From positions 69,501 through 133,500 of the forward strand of contig NZ_FOMS01000009.1 of the NCBI RefSeq assembly GCF_900112685.1: a DNA stretch of 64,000 nucleotides, given 5' to 3'. The position numbers and the translations under genes were made by a program. Below the pieces are notes generated by a model. The model was not told where the DNA came from, made no database searches, and was given only the letters and a program-made list of their open reading frames with translations. This document shows, piece after piece, positions 25,063 to 35,310 of the stretch. Origin of the DNA: Roseivivax sediminis. GTDB taxonomy: Bacteria > Pseudomonadota > Alphaproteobacteria > Rhodobacterales > Rhodobacteraceae. How positions within the stretch are numbered: the stretch's first letter is position 1; each line of letters begins with the position of its first letter.

Positions 25063-26489
25063 TGGATCACCTCATTGTCTTCGGATGCGGCCGGGGATGT
25101 GCCGTCGCCGGTGGGGGCCGGAGTCTCGCTGGTTTCTTCGCCGGACCCTTCCGGGCGGGCGCCGATCAGGTAGCCGGTGACGGACCGGTCACGGTCGAGT
25201 ACCTCGCGCGCCGCCGCGACGATCTCGTCTGCCGTCACGGACTGGATCGTCTCGGGCCAGGCCTGCACATCCTCGACCGTGAGGCCGCTGGCGAGCGCCG
25301 AGCCGTAGCGCCGCGCGATGCCGTCGGAATTGTCCAGCGCGTAGATCTGCTGCGCCTTCAGCCGGAACTTGATCCGCGCCAGCTGGTCGGCGTCGATCCC
25401 CTCTTCGAGAAACTCCTCCAGCACGCGGTCGAGCTCGCCCTCCGCGGCCTCGAGGCTCACGCCCTCGGCCGGGACGACCACCAGCCCGAACTGCGTGTCG
25501 TCATAGGAGGTGCCGTCGTAGAAGGCGCTGGTGTAGACCGCTGCGGTCCGCTCGAACTGCAGCTCGCGGTTGAGGACCGAAGTCTGCCCGCCGCCCAGGA
25601 TCTCGGCCAGCAGCGACAGCGCGGCTGCCTTGTCCTGCGCGCCCGCGTCGCGTTCCGGCGCAAGGTAACCGCGCAGGAGGTACGGCTGGGAGACGCGCGG
25701 ATCGGCCAGGATGACGCGCCGCTCGGCCCGATGCGGCGGCTCCTGCGAGCGCTCGCGCGGGGCGCCGACGGCGTCGTTTTTCGGGATCGGGCCGTAATGC
25801 TCCTCCGCGAGGCTGCGCACCTCGTCCGGGGTGACGTCTCCCGCGACGACGAGGATGGCGTTGTTCGGCGCGTAATGCGTGTCGTAGAACCCGAGCGCCG
25901 CGTCGCGGTCGAGCGCCTCCATCTCGTGCTTCCAGCCGATGATCGGCGAGCCGTAGGGATGGTTGAGGAACAGCGCCGCGCTCACCTGCTCCTGGAACAG
26001 CGCGCCCGGGGAATTCTCGACCCGCTGGTTGCGTTCTTCCAGGATCACGTTGCGCTCCGTCTCCACGTCCTCCGGGCGGATCCGGAGATTGACCATGCGG
26101 TCGGCCTCCATCTCCATCATCCGGCCCAGGCGGTCGGCGGCGACGCGCTGGAAATAGGCGGTGTAGTCCTGCCCGGTGAAGGCGTTGTCCGACCCGCCGT
26201 TCTCGGCCACAACGCGGCTGAACTCGCCCGGCTCCAGCGTCTCGGTTCCCTTGAAGAGCAGGTGTTCGAGGAAATGCGCAACGCCCGAGACGCCCGGATC
26301 CTCGTCCGCAGCGCCGGCGCGGTACCACACCATGTGAGTGACGACCGGGGCGCGGTGGTTCTCGATCACCACGGCCTTCATGCCGTTGTCGAGCGTGAAG
26401 GTGGAAACCTGTTCTTCGATCGCGTCCTGCGCGGCGGCCGGTAGCGCGAACAGCGCAGCGGCCGCGAGGGGGATCAGCCGTGTGAGCAT
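25059..26489 (-). CDS. M16-family zinc metallopeptidase (catalytic subunit)
   Basis: This is a 476-residue exported protein (signal peptide ending PAAAQ) with the inverted zinc motif HFLEH followed about 75 residues later by the third ligand Glu in the ETERNVILEE region. It has an N-terminal catalytic and a C-terminal insulinase-like domain. It is likely a periplasmic peptidase degrading small peptides, paired with the inactive homologue downstream. The ATG at 26489 is preferred over a GTG/ATG 63 bases further up because it starts the signal peptide. Confidence 0.92.
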   Translation of the reverse strand: MLTRLIPLAAAALFALPAAAQDAIEEQVSTFTLDNGMKAVVIENHRAPVVTHMVWYRAGAADEDPGVSGVAHFLEHLLFKGTETLEPGEFSRVVAENGGSDNAFTGQDYTAYFQRVAADRLGRMMEMEADRMVNLRIRPEDVETERNVILEERNQRVENSPGALFQEQVSAALFLNHPYGSPIIGWKHEMEALDRDAALGFYDTHYAPNNAILVVAGDVTPDEVRSLAEEHYGPIPKNDAVGAPRERSQEPPHRAERRVILADPRVSQPYLLRGYLAPERDAGAQDKAAALSLLAEILGGGQTSVLNRELQFERTAAVYTSAFYDGTSYDDTQFGLVVVPAEGVSLEAAEGELDRVLEEFLEEGIDADQLARIKFRLKAQQIYALDNSDGIARRYGSALASGLTVEDVQAWPETIQSVTADEIVAAAREVLDRDRSVTGYLIGARPEGSGEETSETPAPTGDGTSPAASEDNEVIQ

Positions 26490-26574
26490 CGGGGGTGGTG
26501 TCTCCTCGAACCGGGTATGCGTGCAAGCTACGGCCCGGCGCGGGGAGATCAAGCGACCTTGCAGATTTGTAAGG

Positions 26575-27105
26575 TCACCGCTCCGGTGGCGGGGCCGACG
26601 GGGTGCGGATGTTGGTGCCCGGCCGCCGGACGCGCCGGAGCCAGTCCTGCGGGTCGAGCTGTTGGCTGCGATAGGCGCGATTGTATTCGTCTTCGCGCAG
26701 CAGACGCCAGTTCAGGATCGACTTGCGGCGGCGGAAGGCCGCGTCGTCGGCAGCAAGATCCTGCCGGATCGCCGCGTCCACTCCGCGGCGTCCGGCCGCA
26801 GCGATCAGCGCGCCGTCGGCCGCCGGGATGCCGCGTTCGGCCATCCGGGCCGGATCGCCACCCAGCGCGGCGACGGCATCCTGGAGGGGCGTGGCATCGG
26901 CGCGGTTCGCGCCGCCCGGCGTCGGCTGCGGCAGCGCGGAGAAATTCTGCGGCTCGGACAGGGGCTTGTTCGGCACGATGCCGAATTCCTCGGGCGTGCC
27001 GCTGTAGGTGTTGAGCTTGCGCAGATTGCTTCCGCCGTCCCGCGCCGAGGAACAGGCGCCCAGCCCGGTTGCCGCAAGCAGCCCCACGATCAGCCAAACA
27101 CGCAT
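26575..27105 (-). CDS. bamF: BamF-type (DUF3035) lipoprotein of the outer-membrane beta-barrel assembly machine
   Basis: This is a 176-residue lipoprotein (lipobox GLGAC at residues 14-18) with a DUF3035 domain, the family assigned to the alphaproteobacterial BamF subunit that replaces BamC. The middle is proline-rich (the PEEFGIVPNKPLSEP region). It lies between lspA, whose product processes lipoproteins, and the M16 pair on the same strand. The functional link to the BAM complex is family knowledge and is not visible in the sequence. Confidence 0.82.
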   Translation of the reverse strand: MRVWLIVGLLAATGLGACSSARDGGSNLRKLNTYSGTPEEFGIVPNKPLSEPQNFSALPQPTPGGANRADATPLQDAVAALGGDPARMAERGIPAADGALIAAAGRRGVDAAIRQDLAADDAAFRRRKSILNWRLLREDEYNRAYRSQQLDPQDWLRRVRRPGTNIRTPSAPPPER

Positions 27106-27177
27106 CGTTCTACTCCGTCCCGCCTTGGTGCGCCGTTCCGCGCGCGCCCCGAGCCTTACCGCAACTCGCCGGCGTCG

Positions 27178-27672
27178 TCACGCGCGGTTTTTCCGCTGCC
27201 GTCCCGGCGGCTTGCCGCCCCCGGGAAAGAGCGCGAGCCCCGCCGCCCCGGCGAAGATCGCGATGTCGGCGACGTTGAACGCGTAAGGGTTGTCGATGCC
27301 GCAACACGACATGTTGAGGAAATCGGCCACCGCGCCGTACAGTAGCCGGTCCACCACGTTGCCCAGCGCGCCGCCGATCAGCACCCCGCCGGCAATCAGC
27401 CCCGGCACCCCCGGCGGGTCGCGCCGCAGCCAGACCAGAACGAAAAGCACGATTCCCAGCGCCACGGCCACCAGCACCCAGCGCGTCAGATCCTGCTGCC
27501 CGGCGAACAGGCCGAAATTGATGCCGTAGTTCCATGCCATGCGGAACGTGAGATACGGCGGGAAGACGTCGATCACACCGCGCACGTCGAGCGCCATGGC
27601 GTGCACGATCCAGTATTTCGACACTTGGTCGAGCACGAAGATCACCGCCGCCGAAATCGCCACGATCCTCAT
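27178..27672 (-). CDS. lspA: Lipoprotein signal peptidase (signal peptidase II)
   Basis: This is a 164-residue inner-membrane aspartyl protease with four helices. The catalytic aspartates lie in NVVDRL and NVADIAI, and the FDQVSK-like motif reads VLDQVSKYW. It cuts prolipoproteins at the lipobox Cys after lipidation. The ATG at 27672 with GGGGGCGG upstream is preferred over a TTG 33 bases earlier. Its neighbour bamF encodes one of its likely substrates. Confidence 0.95.
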   Translation of the reverse strand: MRIVAISAAVIFVLDQVSKYWIVHAMALDVRGVIDVFPPYLTFRMAWNYGINFGLFAGQQDLTRWVLVAVALGIVLFVLVWLRRDPPGVPGLIAGGVLIGGALGNVVDRLLYGAVADFLNMSCCGIDNPYAFNVADIAIFAGAAGLALFPGGGKPPGRQRKNRA

Positions 27673-27727
27673 GCGCCGCCGCCCCCGTGCGAAGAGAGCC
27701 CGCAAGGGCTGGATGAGTTCCGCGCCG

Positions 27728-29314
27728 TCAATGCCGGAAATGCCGCATGCCGGTGAACACCATGGCGAGCCCCGCCTCGTCGGCCGCCGCGATCACCTCT
27801 TCGTCGCGCATCGCGCCACCCGGCTGGATCAGCGCGCTCGCGCCGGCCTCCGCCGCGGTCAGCACCCCGTCGGGGAAGGGAAAGAACGCATCCGACGCCA
27901 CCGCCGCGCCCTGCGTCGGGATCGCCCCCAGATCCAGCGCCTCGGCCATGTCCTGCGCCTTGCGCGCGGCGATCCGGGTCGAATCGACCCGGCTCATCTG
28001 GCCCGCGCCGACGCCCACGGTGGCGCCGTCCTTGACGTAGACGATGGCGTTGGACTTCACATGCTTGGCCACGGTCCAGGCGAGGCGCAGATCGCGCATC
28101 TCCGCCTCGCTCGGCTGGCGCTTGGTGACCACCCGCAGATCCGCCTCGCCGACCGCGCCGGTGTCGCGGTCCTGCACCAGAAGCCCGCCCGACACCTGTC
28201 GCAGCGCCAGCCCCGCGGCCGCCGGATCGGCCAGCCCGTCGGTCAGCAGCAGCCGCAGGTTCTTCTTGCCGGCAAAAACCGCGCGCGCGTCCTCGTCGGC
28301 ACCGGGTGCGATGACCACCTCGGTGAAGATCTCGGTGATCGCCGCTGCCGTCGCGCGGTCGAGCGGGCGGTTCAGCGCCACGATCCCGCCGAAGGCCGAG
28401 GTCCGGTCGCAGTCGAAGGCGCGGGAATAGGCGTCGGCCAGCGTCGCGCCGACGGCGACGCCGCAGGGATTGGCGTGCTTGATGATCGCGCAGGCGGGCG
28501 CCTCGCCCGCCAGTTCCGACACCAGCTCGAACGCCGCGTCGGTGTCGTTGATGTTGTTGTAGCTCAGCTCCTTGCCCTGAAGCTGTTCGGCCGTCGCGAT
28601 CCCGGGCCGCGCGGCGCCGTCCACGTAGAACGCCGCCGACTGGTGCGGGTTCTCGCCGTAGCGCAGCGTCTGCTTCAGCCGCCCTGCGACGACCCGGCGG
28701 CGCGGCGCCGTCTCGCCCAGCGCGTCCGCCATCCAGCCCGAGACGGCGGCGTCGTAGGCGCCCGTGCGGGCATAGGCGGTCAGCGCCAACCGCTGGCGGA
28801 AGGCGTAGGAGGTCTGCCCGTCCCGCGCCTTCAGTTCGTCCAGCAGCGCGGCGTAATCTTCCACGTCCGTCACCACGTTGACGAAGCGGTGGTTCTTGGC
28901 CGCCGCGCGGATCATCGCCGGCCCGCCGATGTCGATGTTCTCGATCGCGGTGTCGTAATCGGCGCCGCCCGCGACCGCCGCCTCGAACGGGTAGAGGTTG
29001 ACCACCAGAAGGTCGATGGCACCGATCCCGTGCGCCTCCATCGCCGCCACGTGGTCCTCGTCGTCGCGCAAGGCCAGAAGGCCGCCGTGCACGCCCGGAT
29101 GCAGCGTCTTCACGCGGCCGTCCATCATCTCCGGAAAGCCCGTGACGTCCGAGACGTCGCGCACCGTGAGCCCCGCCTCGCGCATCGCGCGGGCGGTGCC
29201 GCCGGTGGACAGAAGCTCCACCCCCCGCGCCGCCAGCGCCTGCGCAAGCTCGACGAGCCCCGACTTGTCGGAAACGGAGAGGAGCGCGCGGCGGACGGGA
29301 ACGAGATCGGTCAT
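27728..29314 (-). CDS. purH: Bifunctional AICAR transformylase / IMP cyclohydrolase
   Basis: This is a 528-residue enzyme for the last two steps of IMP synthesis. The N-terminal cyclohydrolase (MGS-like) domain shows [10 protein letters not shown] and [13 protein letters not shown]; the C-terminal transformylase domain shows the KHANPCG motif. The length equals the family norm. It lies 19 bases downstream of the heparinase-like gene on the same strand, an arrangement common in the Rhodobacterales. Confidence 0.97.
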   Translation of the reverse strand: MTDLVPVRRALLSVSDKSGLVELAQALAARGVELLSTGGTARAMREAGLTVRDVSDVTGFPEMMDGRVKTLHPGVHGGLLALRDDEDHVAAMEAHGIGAIDLLVVNLYPFEAAVAGGADYDTAIENIDIGGPAMIRAAAKNHRFVNVVTDVEDYAALLDELKARDGQTSYAFRQRLALTAYARTGAYDAAVSGWMADALGETAPRRRVVAGRLKQTLRYGENPHQSAAFYVDGAARPGIATAEQLQGKELSYNNINDTDAAFELVSELAGEAPACAIIKHANPCGVAVGATLADAYSRAFDCDRTSAFGGIVALNRPLDRATAAAITEIFTEVVIAPGADEDARAVFAGKKNLRLLLTDGLADPAAAGLALRQVSGGLLVQDRDTGAVGEADLRVVTKRQPSEAEMRDLRLAWTVAKHVKSNAIVYVKDGATVGVGAGQMSRVDSTRIAARKAQDMAEALDLGAIPTQGAAVASDAFFPFPDGVLTAAEAGASALIQPGGAMRDEEVIAAADEAGLAMVFTGMRHFRH

Positions 29315-29333
29315 GTGCAAGGGGCCTGTCTGG

Positions 29334-31094
29334 TCATGTGACGTCTTCGGTGTCGTCCTCGTAACGGGCCGGCGCAATGTCGCGGATCGCCACCGCGGTC
29401 TCCTGCGCCTTTGCCAGCGTCCAGCGGACGCGGCTCGCATACTCCATCGCGCGGCCGGATAAAACGACCTGTTTCGCGGCCCGCGGCCTGAGCCGCCCCT
29501 TTTCGAGGTAGACAGAGGGTTCGAGCGCCAGTTCGGCCCGCATGTCGTGGCGGAACACCCAGACCTCCCCCGATGGCAGCGACAGGGACACCGCCGCGCC
29601 GCCAAGGTCGATCTCGGCATCGACCTCGGGGTGCAGGTGGAACCGGATCTGGAAGGCGAGCCCGGTCAGCCGCACCGCGTCCATGCGCATGTCGAAAAGC
29701 CGCTTGTCGCGCGCCGCGATCGCCACCAGCAGATCCTCACCGGCAAGCGCGCGGCCGTCGTGGCTGAGCTCCAGCGTCCGCGCATGGGTCAGCCCGTGGG
29801 TCGAGACGTAGCCGTCATGCGCCCCCTCGAAACGCAGTCCGTCCGATCCGGGGTTCAGCTCCACCGGCACGCGCGTCGGCGCGTCCTCCAGCATCTCGCG
29901 CCGGGCGGCGCCGACGAACCCGGCCTTGCCCAGCCGCGCGCTGGAATAGCCGTCAAGGCAGAGCGCGGAATGCGACGGCGTCGCCCTGCCCGCCCGTCGC
30001 CATTCGGAGCCGAAGATCGCGCCCGATCCGCAATTGACCACCAGCGGCCGGCGGCCCGATGTCAGCTCGAACGCCAGCGTGGAGGCATGGGCGTCGAACG
30101 AGGCCGCCCCCGCGGGCGGCGGCGCGGCGTCGACGATGAGGCTGGTGCGGCCGCCCGAGAGCCGCGCGAAGCCCATGGGCAGACCCGTCGCCGCCCGCGC
30201 CTTCACGCCCGAGGAGGCGAGCGCCTGGTCGAGTCGGCCCTCGAGGCCGCGACCGCCGCCGTGGAACCGCGCCAGCCCACCATCGGCGTGCCGCAGCGCG
30301 CGCAGCGTCGGGGCGATGCGGGCGATCGCGTCGGCATGGGGGCCCTGCGGCACGCGCCCGGCCTCGCTCAGCGCCGTCGCCGCCCAGGTGAGCAGCGTGA
30401 ACACCTCCAGAAGGTCTTCGGGATTGCGCGTGGACAGGCCGCCCGCGCTGTCGACGATGCGGCCGCATTCGCGCGCAAGGCCCGCGCGGGCCGGGTCCAC
30501 GTACGCCTCCATCCCCTCGAGCGACAGCCCGGCATAGAGCAGGCCGGTCAGCGCCTCGAACCGCGCCAGCCCCGGCGGCGTCTTCTGCCAGCGCCGCGCG
30601 AGATAGATCGTCTGCGCCCCGAGGGCGCGGTAGAATGCGGCCGATTGCTCGGAGGATCGCCCGCGCAGCAGGAAGATCGCGTGATGCGTCCAGCGGATGA
30701 TGCGCCGGCCCGCCAGCTCGGGCTGCCAGCCCGGGCCGGTGCCGGCGCCGTAGCGGTCGATCCACCCCCAGACCCAGTCCTGCGCCACGACACGCGCGCG
30801 GGGCTCGCCCACGGCGGCAAGATCATCGAGCCAGGCACAGCCGTGGATCTCCTCCACGAAGGCGGCGTCGGGCGCATCGACATCCCAGATCGACCAGCCG
30901 GGCGCCTCGATCAGGTGGCCGGCGAACATCAGGTTCCCGGCGGCAAGCTGACGGCCGCGGGCGAAGGATCCGACGGTGCGGGGTTCGGGGGCAGATCGGA
31001 ACGCCGTCGCCGGCCGCGCCCGCGCCGCGCGCCAGGCGTGGTAACGATTGTGCGTGCGTGCCGCCGCCGCCCGCCACCGGTCCAGTCTGGACAT
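29334..31094 (-). CDS. Heparinase II/III family protein
   Basis: This is a 586-residue protein with an N-terminal alpha-helical toroid-like region and a C-terminal heparinase II/III beta-sandwich domain (from about residue 320, including the [25 protein letters not shown] strand and SHSALCLDG). Some members are polysaccharide lyases, but this conserved alphaproteobacterial copy next to purH has no demonstrated substrate and may act on cell-envelope glycans. No signal peptide is visible. The start ATG at 31094 follows an AGGCAGCAG stretch. Confidence 0.85.
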   Translation of the reverse strand: MSRLDRWRAAAARTHNRYHAWRAARARPATAFRSAPEPRTVGSFARGRQLAAGNLMFAGHLIEAPGWSIWDVDAPDAAFVEEIHGCAWLDDLAAVGEPRARVVAQDWVWGWIDRYGAGTGPGWQPELAGRRIIRWTHHAIFLLRGRSSEQSAAFYRALGAQTIYLARRWQKTPPGLARFEALTGLLYAGLSLEGMEAYVDPARAGLARECGRIVDSAGGLSTRNPEDLLEVFTLLTWAATALSEAGRVPQGPHADAIARIAPTLRALRHADGGLARFHGGGRGLEGRLDQALASSGVKARAATGLPMGFARLSGGRTSLIVDAAPPPAGAASFDAHASTLAFELTSGRRPLVVNCGSGAIFGSEWRRAGRATPSHSALCLDGYSSARLGKAGFVGAARREMLEDAPTRVPVELNPGSDGLRFEGAHDGYVSTHGLTHARTLELSHDGRALAGEDLLVAIAARDKRLFDMRMDAVRLTGLAFQIRFHLHPEVDAEIDLGGAAVSLSLPSGEVWVFRHDMRAELALEPSVYLEKGRLRPRAAKQVVLSGRAMEYASRVRWTLAKAQETAVAIRDIAPARYEDDTEDVT

Positions 31095-31434
31095 CTGCTG
31101 CCTTGCCTCTCGTCCGCCGCCCTTCGGCGCGTCGTTGCCGGAAGGATAAGGGCGGGGCGGTGCAAAGTCACCGCTGGAAATCCGGCGCGGGACAAAGCGG
31201 GTCCGTATGGCGACAGGGGGTCCCCAGGCCCGGCCGGGCGCAAGCCGCGCAGCGCCGGGCCGCGGATCGGCGATCCTGGTCGTCGAACGACGCACTTTAT
31301 GGCAGCCAACTCGGCAAGACCTCCGAGCACCGCGCCAAGCGTCACCAGATCGCCGGTCCGGGGGGCGGCCCGGCGATGCGCGGCGGCCTGACGGCCTTGA
31401 GTTCGCGCGGGCATGGTTCGACCGGCGCTCTGCC
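31095..31434. other. 340-bp stretch without a recognisable gene
   Basis: This lies between the TIGR01620 gene and the heparinase-like gene, both on the minus strand. There is no convincing start codon with ribosome site and no known RNA. A small palindrome CGTCG-AA-CGACG is at 31281-31292. It probably holds the promoter of the heparinase-purH unit; a small RNA cannot be excluded. Confidence 0.4.
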
Positions 31435-32448
31435 CTACCGCGACTTGTCGAAAAGACCCGTGAGGCTCTGCGCGACGAGGTTCCGGACCGAGGGGCGGGT
31501 CTCCCTGGTGAAGGGGATGGGCCGGCAGACCTCCATCGCGGCGACGCCGACCCGCACGGTCAGCGTCCCGTTGACCACACCTTCCCCGAAGCGGCGCGAC
31601 AGACGCGCGAGGATCGAGCCGCCGAGGATCGGCTCCAGCATGTCCTCGCCCGCCGCGATGGCGCCGGTGGCCAGAAGATGCGCGAAGACCGCCCGCGTCA
31701 GCCGCCAGGTGCCGAGCGTGCCGGACCGGCCGCCGTAGATCTCGGCCACGCGGCGGATCATCCGCAGGTTCGACGACAGCGCCGCCGCCACGTCCGCAAA
31801 GGCGAGCGGCACGAGCGCCGTCACGCCGGCCACCTGCCGCGCCGCCGCCTGCACCTCGCGCGCCGCCGCCAGGTCGAGTGGAGCCAGCAGCTCGCGTTCG
31901 GCCAGAGACAGGAGCGCGGGACCGTCGAAAACGTCGCCGCGCCGCTCGGCCAGGCGCTCGCGGCCCCAGCGGGTGTCGTCGCGCGCAGTGTAGAGGGTGT
32001 CCAGCCGGTCGACCACGCGGCGGGCGGCTTCTAGGCCTCCCTCGTTCTGCGCGGCGCCGGCGTCGCGGTGCAGCGCGTCGACGCGCCCGAGCCGGGCGAA
32101 GGCCCGCGCCTCGCGCACGGCGATCAGCAGCACCACAAGCGCGAAAAGCCCGAAGAGCCCCGTCACCGCCCAGCCGAGCACGACGTTCTGCGCCATCAGG
32201 CTGGCCACGAACGCCCAGGCGGCGGAGGTCACGAGAAGCATCACGATGGCGCCCAGGAGCCGCCAGAACCATCGCACCAGCGGCGAGGATTGCCGGGCCG
32301 CCACGCGGGCGGCCGCCTTCATCGCCGCGCCCTCGGGCGGCGGCGTTGTCTCGGGCACGGGCGGGGCCTCGGCCGGGCTCTCGCCGGGCTCGGCCTCTTT
32401 GTCGAGCTCGAACAGGACGGGGCCGCGATGGCCCTTGCGCTCAGTCAT
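31435..32448 (-). CDS. TIGR01620 / YcjF-family membrane protein (DUF697)
   Basis: This is a 337-residue protein with a charged, proline-rich N-terminal tail, two membrane helices near residues 64-110 and a C-terminal DUF697-type domain. It is the homologue of YcjF, the partner of the YcjX ATPase; in enterics both belong to the phage-shock regulon. Here it is separated from the ycjX homologue only by a GNAT gene, and all three overlap (ATGA at 32445-32448, GTGA at 32885-32888). Confidence 0.88.
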   Translation of the reverse strand: MTERKGHRGPVLFELDKEAEPGESPAEAPPVPETTPPPEGAAMKAAARVAARQSSPLVRWFWRLLGAIVMLLVTSAAWAFVASLMAQNVVLGWAVTGLFGLFALVVLLIAVREARAFARLGRVDALHRDAGAAQNEGGLEAARRVVDRLDTLYTARDDTRWGRERLAERRGDVFDGPALLSLAERELLAPLDLAAAREVQAAARQVAGVTALVPLAFADVAAALSSNLRMIRRVAEIYGGRSGTLGTWRLTRAVFAHLLATGAIAAGEDMLEPILGGSILARLSRRFGEGVVNGTLTVRVGVAAMEVCRPIPFTRETRPSVRNLVAQSLTGLFDKSR

Positions 32449-32888
32449 GCCGCCTTCCTTTCCCAGCGGTACTGGATGTCCGGCAAGCCCTCGTCGTTGG
32501 CGCCGTCCGTGCGGGCGGTCTCGACGAAGCCGTGGCGGGCGTAGAACCGCTGCGCCGGGACGTTGGCGGCGAAGGTCCAGAGCACCAGCCGCGGCGCGGC
32601 GCCCTTGGCCTCGGCCAGCAGGCGCGCGCCGAGGCCCCGCCCCCGTGCCTCTGGGCGGATATAGAGGGCATGCACGCGTTCCCCGTCACGGGCGAGAAAG
32701 CCGTCGACGTCGGTGGTCTCCGCCAGGACGACCCAGCCGCGTTCGATCATCATGCCGGCGAAGGACAGATCCTCGGCCCTCGTATGGACGCGCGGCACCC
32801 AGGGGGTCGCGTCGATCCAGCCCGAGAGGATCTCGGCCACCGACCCCGCATCGGTGGGCCGCGCCGGGCGCAGGGCGGGGGCGATCAC
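32445..32888 (-). CDS. GNAT-family N-acetyltransferase
   Basis: This is a 147-residue acetyltransferase with the acetyl-CoA binding motif RPEARGRGLGARLL and the C-terminal FYARHGFVET signature. The GTG start at 32888 is preceded by GGGGACAGG. The substrate is unknown. It is embedded between the ycjX and ycjF homologues with overlaps at both ends, so its product is probably made together with them. Confidence 0.9.
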   Translation of the reverse strand: MIAPALRPARPTDAGSVAEILSGWIDATPWVPRVHTRAEDLSFAGMMIERGWVVLAETTDVDGFLARDGERVHALYIRPEARGRGLGARLLAEAKGAAPRLVLWTFAANVPAQRFYARHGFVETARTDGANDEGLPDIQYRWERKAA

Positions 32889-34300
32889 AACCTGTCCCCG
32901 AACAGGAATTGCGCGGCCCGGTCGAGCCGGATGTGCGGCGGCCCCTCGCCCGGCCTGAGCGACAGCTTCGCCGGCGCGAAGGTCATCAGCCCGTAATCGG
33001 CGTCGAGCCAGTGCTCGGAGCCGTCGCGCGCCGGGCCGAGCAGGCGCTGGGGATCCTGCGGCAGCTCGCCGGGATAGAACGCGGCGCTCTTGCCCGAGGT
33101 CAGCGTGCCGCGCACGCAATCGAGGTCCTCGCCGCGGTGAGAGCGTGTCTCCTCCACGGTGGCCCGCAGGGCGGCGATGGCCATGGCGTCGGTCCGGGCG
33201 CCGGCGAAATGCGCGCGGTCCGCCGCCTCGCGGGTGAGCGCCTGCATGAAGGCGCTCAGATGCGGGTGCTGGCGGTGGTGCAGGTGATCGGCCTTGGTGG
33301 CGGCAAAGAGGATGCGTTCGACCCGCTTGCCCATCAGGATCTGGCTGAGAAACGCGTTCCGGCCGGGCCGGAAGGCCGACAGGACGTCGGACATGGTGTG
33401 GCGCAGATCCTCCACCGCGCCGGGGCCGCGGTGGATCGCGCCGAGGGCGTCGACCAGAACGATCTGCCGGTCGATCCGGGAAAAGTGGTCGCGGAAGAAG
33501 GGTTTGACCACGCGGTCCTTGTAGGCCTCGTAACGCCGTTCGAATTCCCGCCGGAGCGATTTGCGGCCGGCGGTGCCGTCGCCCGGCGGCAGCGGCGCGA
33601 AGGTCAGCACCGGCGAGCCGGCGAGGTCGCCCGGCAACAGGAAGCGCCCCGGCGAGCAGTCGGAATAGCCCGCCTCGCTCGCCGCGCGGAGATAGGCGGT
33701 GAAGCTTTCGGAGAGCGCCTGCGCGCGGGCCTCCTCCAGCTCTTGCGAGCTGTCCTCGGCCTTGAGACGGGACAGGAAATCCCCGGCGATCTCGCGCCGT
33801 TCGGCACGCGCCAGGGTGTCGCGGGACCAATCCTCGAAGCTCTTCTCCAGCAATCCGAGATCGAGCAGCCATTCGCCGGGATAGTCGACGATGTCGAGAT
33901 GCAGCCGCCGCGCGCCCTGGAAGCCGGCGAGCAGGCCGGTGGGGCGGATGCGCATGGACAGTCGCAGCTCGCTCACCGCGCGGGTGCTTTCGGGCCAGTG
34001 CGGCGCATCGGCGGTGAGCGCGGCGAGGTGTTTCTCGTAATCGAAGCGCGGCAGCGTGTCGTCGGGCTGGGGCTGCAGGTAGGCCGCGTCGATCCGGCCC
34101 TCGGCGGCGGCGGCAAGCTGGGACATGCGGCCGCGATCCATCAGGTTGGCGACCAGCGAGGTGATGAACACCGTCTTGCCCGCGCGCGACAGGCCGGTGA
34201 CGCCGAGCCGCAGTGTCGGCTCTCCGAACGTCTCGCCGACCGCGCCGGTCAGGCCTCTGGCGCTGCGGCCGATGCGGTTTGCGATGTCTCCGAGGATCAA
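32885..34300 (-). CDS. YcjX-family P-loop ATPase/GTPase (DUF463)
   Basis: This is a 471-residue protein with a P-loop GLSRAGKTVF near residue 35, DIVDYPGEWLLD (Walker B/switch region) and an ATKADHLH motif in the nucleotide-base recognition position. It belongs to the YcjX (DUF463) family linked to envelope stress. It starts with TTG at 34300, with GGAG six bases upstream. It is the first gene of the ycjX-GNAT-ycjF-like set and is divergent from truA with about 108 bases between. Confidence 0.9.
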   Translation of the reverse strand: MILGDIANRIGRSARGLTGAVGETFGEPTLRLGVTGLSRAGKTVFITSLVANLMDRGRMSQLAAAAEGRIDAAYLQPQPDDTLPRFDYEKHLAALTADAPHWPESTRAVSELRLSMRIRPTGLLAGFQGARRLHLDIVDYPGEWLLDLGLLEKSFEDWSRDTLARAERREIAGDFLSRLKAEDSSQELEEARAQALSESFTAYLRAASEAGYSDCSPGRFLLPGDLAGSPVLTFAPLPPGDGTAGRKSLRREFERRYEAYKDRVVKPFFRDHFSRIDRQIVLVDALGAIHRGPGAVEDLRHTMSDVLSAFRPGRNAFLSQILMGKRVERILFAATKADHLHHRQHPHLSAFMQALTREAADRAHFAGARTDAMAIAALRATVEETRSHRGEDLDCVRGTLTSGKSAAFYPGELPQDPQRLLGPARDGSEHWLDADYGLMTFAPAKLSLRPGEGPPHIRLDRAAQFLFGDRL

Positions 34301-34408
34301 GGCGGGCTCCGGTATGCGTGGGTCGCGTTCCGGCGAGAGATAGAGGCGCGGCGGCCGATGTGAAAGGGTCGCTTGCCGGTGCGCGGGCGCTGGGCTAGGC
34401 CGCGGGCC

Positions 34409-35179
34409 ATGCCGAGATACGCGCTGAAGGTGGAATACGATGGCGGGCCCTTCTCGGGCTGGCAATGGCAGGACGACGTCCCGAGCGTGCAGGGCGCGCT
34501 CGAGGCGGCGCTGGCGCGGCTGGAGCCTGACGTGCCGCGGATCGCCGCCGCCGGGCGCACCGATGCCGGGGTCCATGCGCGCGGGCAGGTCTGCCATTGC
34601 GACATGGCCAAGGACTGGGCGCCGTTCACGCTGATGAACGCGCTCAACCACCACCTGAAGCCGGCGCCGGTCGCGGTGGTCGCGGCGGCGGAGGTGGCCG
34701 GCGACTGGCACGCGCGGTTCTCGGCCCGCGAGCGGCGGTATCTTTACCGTGTGCTGAACCGGCGCGCGCGGGTGACGCTGGAGGCCGGTCAGGTCTGGCA
34801 GGTGCAGCGTGCGCTCGACGTGGAGGCTATGCGGGCGGGGGCGGCCTATCTGGTCGGCAGGCACGACTTCACCACCTTCCGGTCCTCGATCTGCCAGGCG
34901 AAGAGCCCGGTGAAGACGCTCGACCGGCTGGAGGTGGACGCGGTGGAGACGGCGGCGGGACACGAGATCCGGTTCTCTCTCTGCGCTCGGTCTTTCCTGC
35001 ACAACCAGGTGCGCAGCTTCGTCGGTACGCTGGAGCGCGTGGGCTGCGGCGCCTGGGCGCCCGAGGACGTGGGCCGGGCGCTCGAGGCGCGGGACAGGGC
35101 GGCCTGCGGGCCTGTGGCGCCGCCGCAGGGGCTTTATTTGACCGGGGTGGGCTACCCGGAGGATCCGTTCGCGGAGTGA
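34409..35179 (+). CDS. truA: tRNA pseudouridine synthase A
   Basis: This is a 256-residue enzyme that makes pseudouridine at positions 38-40 of tRNAs. The catalytic Asp lies in [11 protein letters not shown], and the family motif SFLHNQVR is present. The ATG at 34409 is chosen because [12 protein letters not shown] is the usual N-terminus. A terminator-like hairpin with seven Ts follows. Confidence 0.96.
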   Translation: MPRYALKVEYDGGPFSGWQWQDDVPSVQGALEAALARLEPDVPRIAAAGRTDAGVHARGQVCHCDMAKDWAPFTLMNALNHHLKPAPVAVVAAAEVAGDWHARFSARERRYLYRVLNRRARVTLEAGQVWQVQRALDVEAMRAGAAYLVGRHDFTTFRSSICQAKSPVKTLDRLEVDAVETAAGHEIRFSLCARSFLHNQVRSFVGTLERVGCGAWAPEDVGRALEARDRAACGPVAPPQGLYLTGVGYPEDPFAE

Positions 35180-35207
35180 GGCCCGGCGCGCGTGGCGCGG
35201 ACGGGAG

Positions 35208-35240
35208 CCTCCGGCGGGGGTTTTTTTGGCCAGATGAAGG
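35208..35240 (+). terminator. Dispersed intergenic hairpin element, copy D, with T-run
   Basis: CCTCC-GGC-GGGGG (35208-35220) followed by seven Ts (35221-35227) and GGCCAGATGAAGG. It is the most terminator-like member of the family and lies 28 bases after the truA stop. Confidence 0.75.
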
Positions 35241-35310
35241 GAGGACCGGGGCGCCGGAGTGGCGGCGTGGGGCGCTTGAACGGCGGGCGCGGGCCGCTAG
35301 CTCGCGCGCA

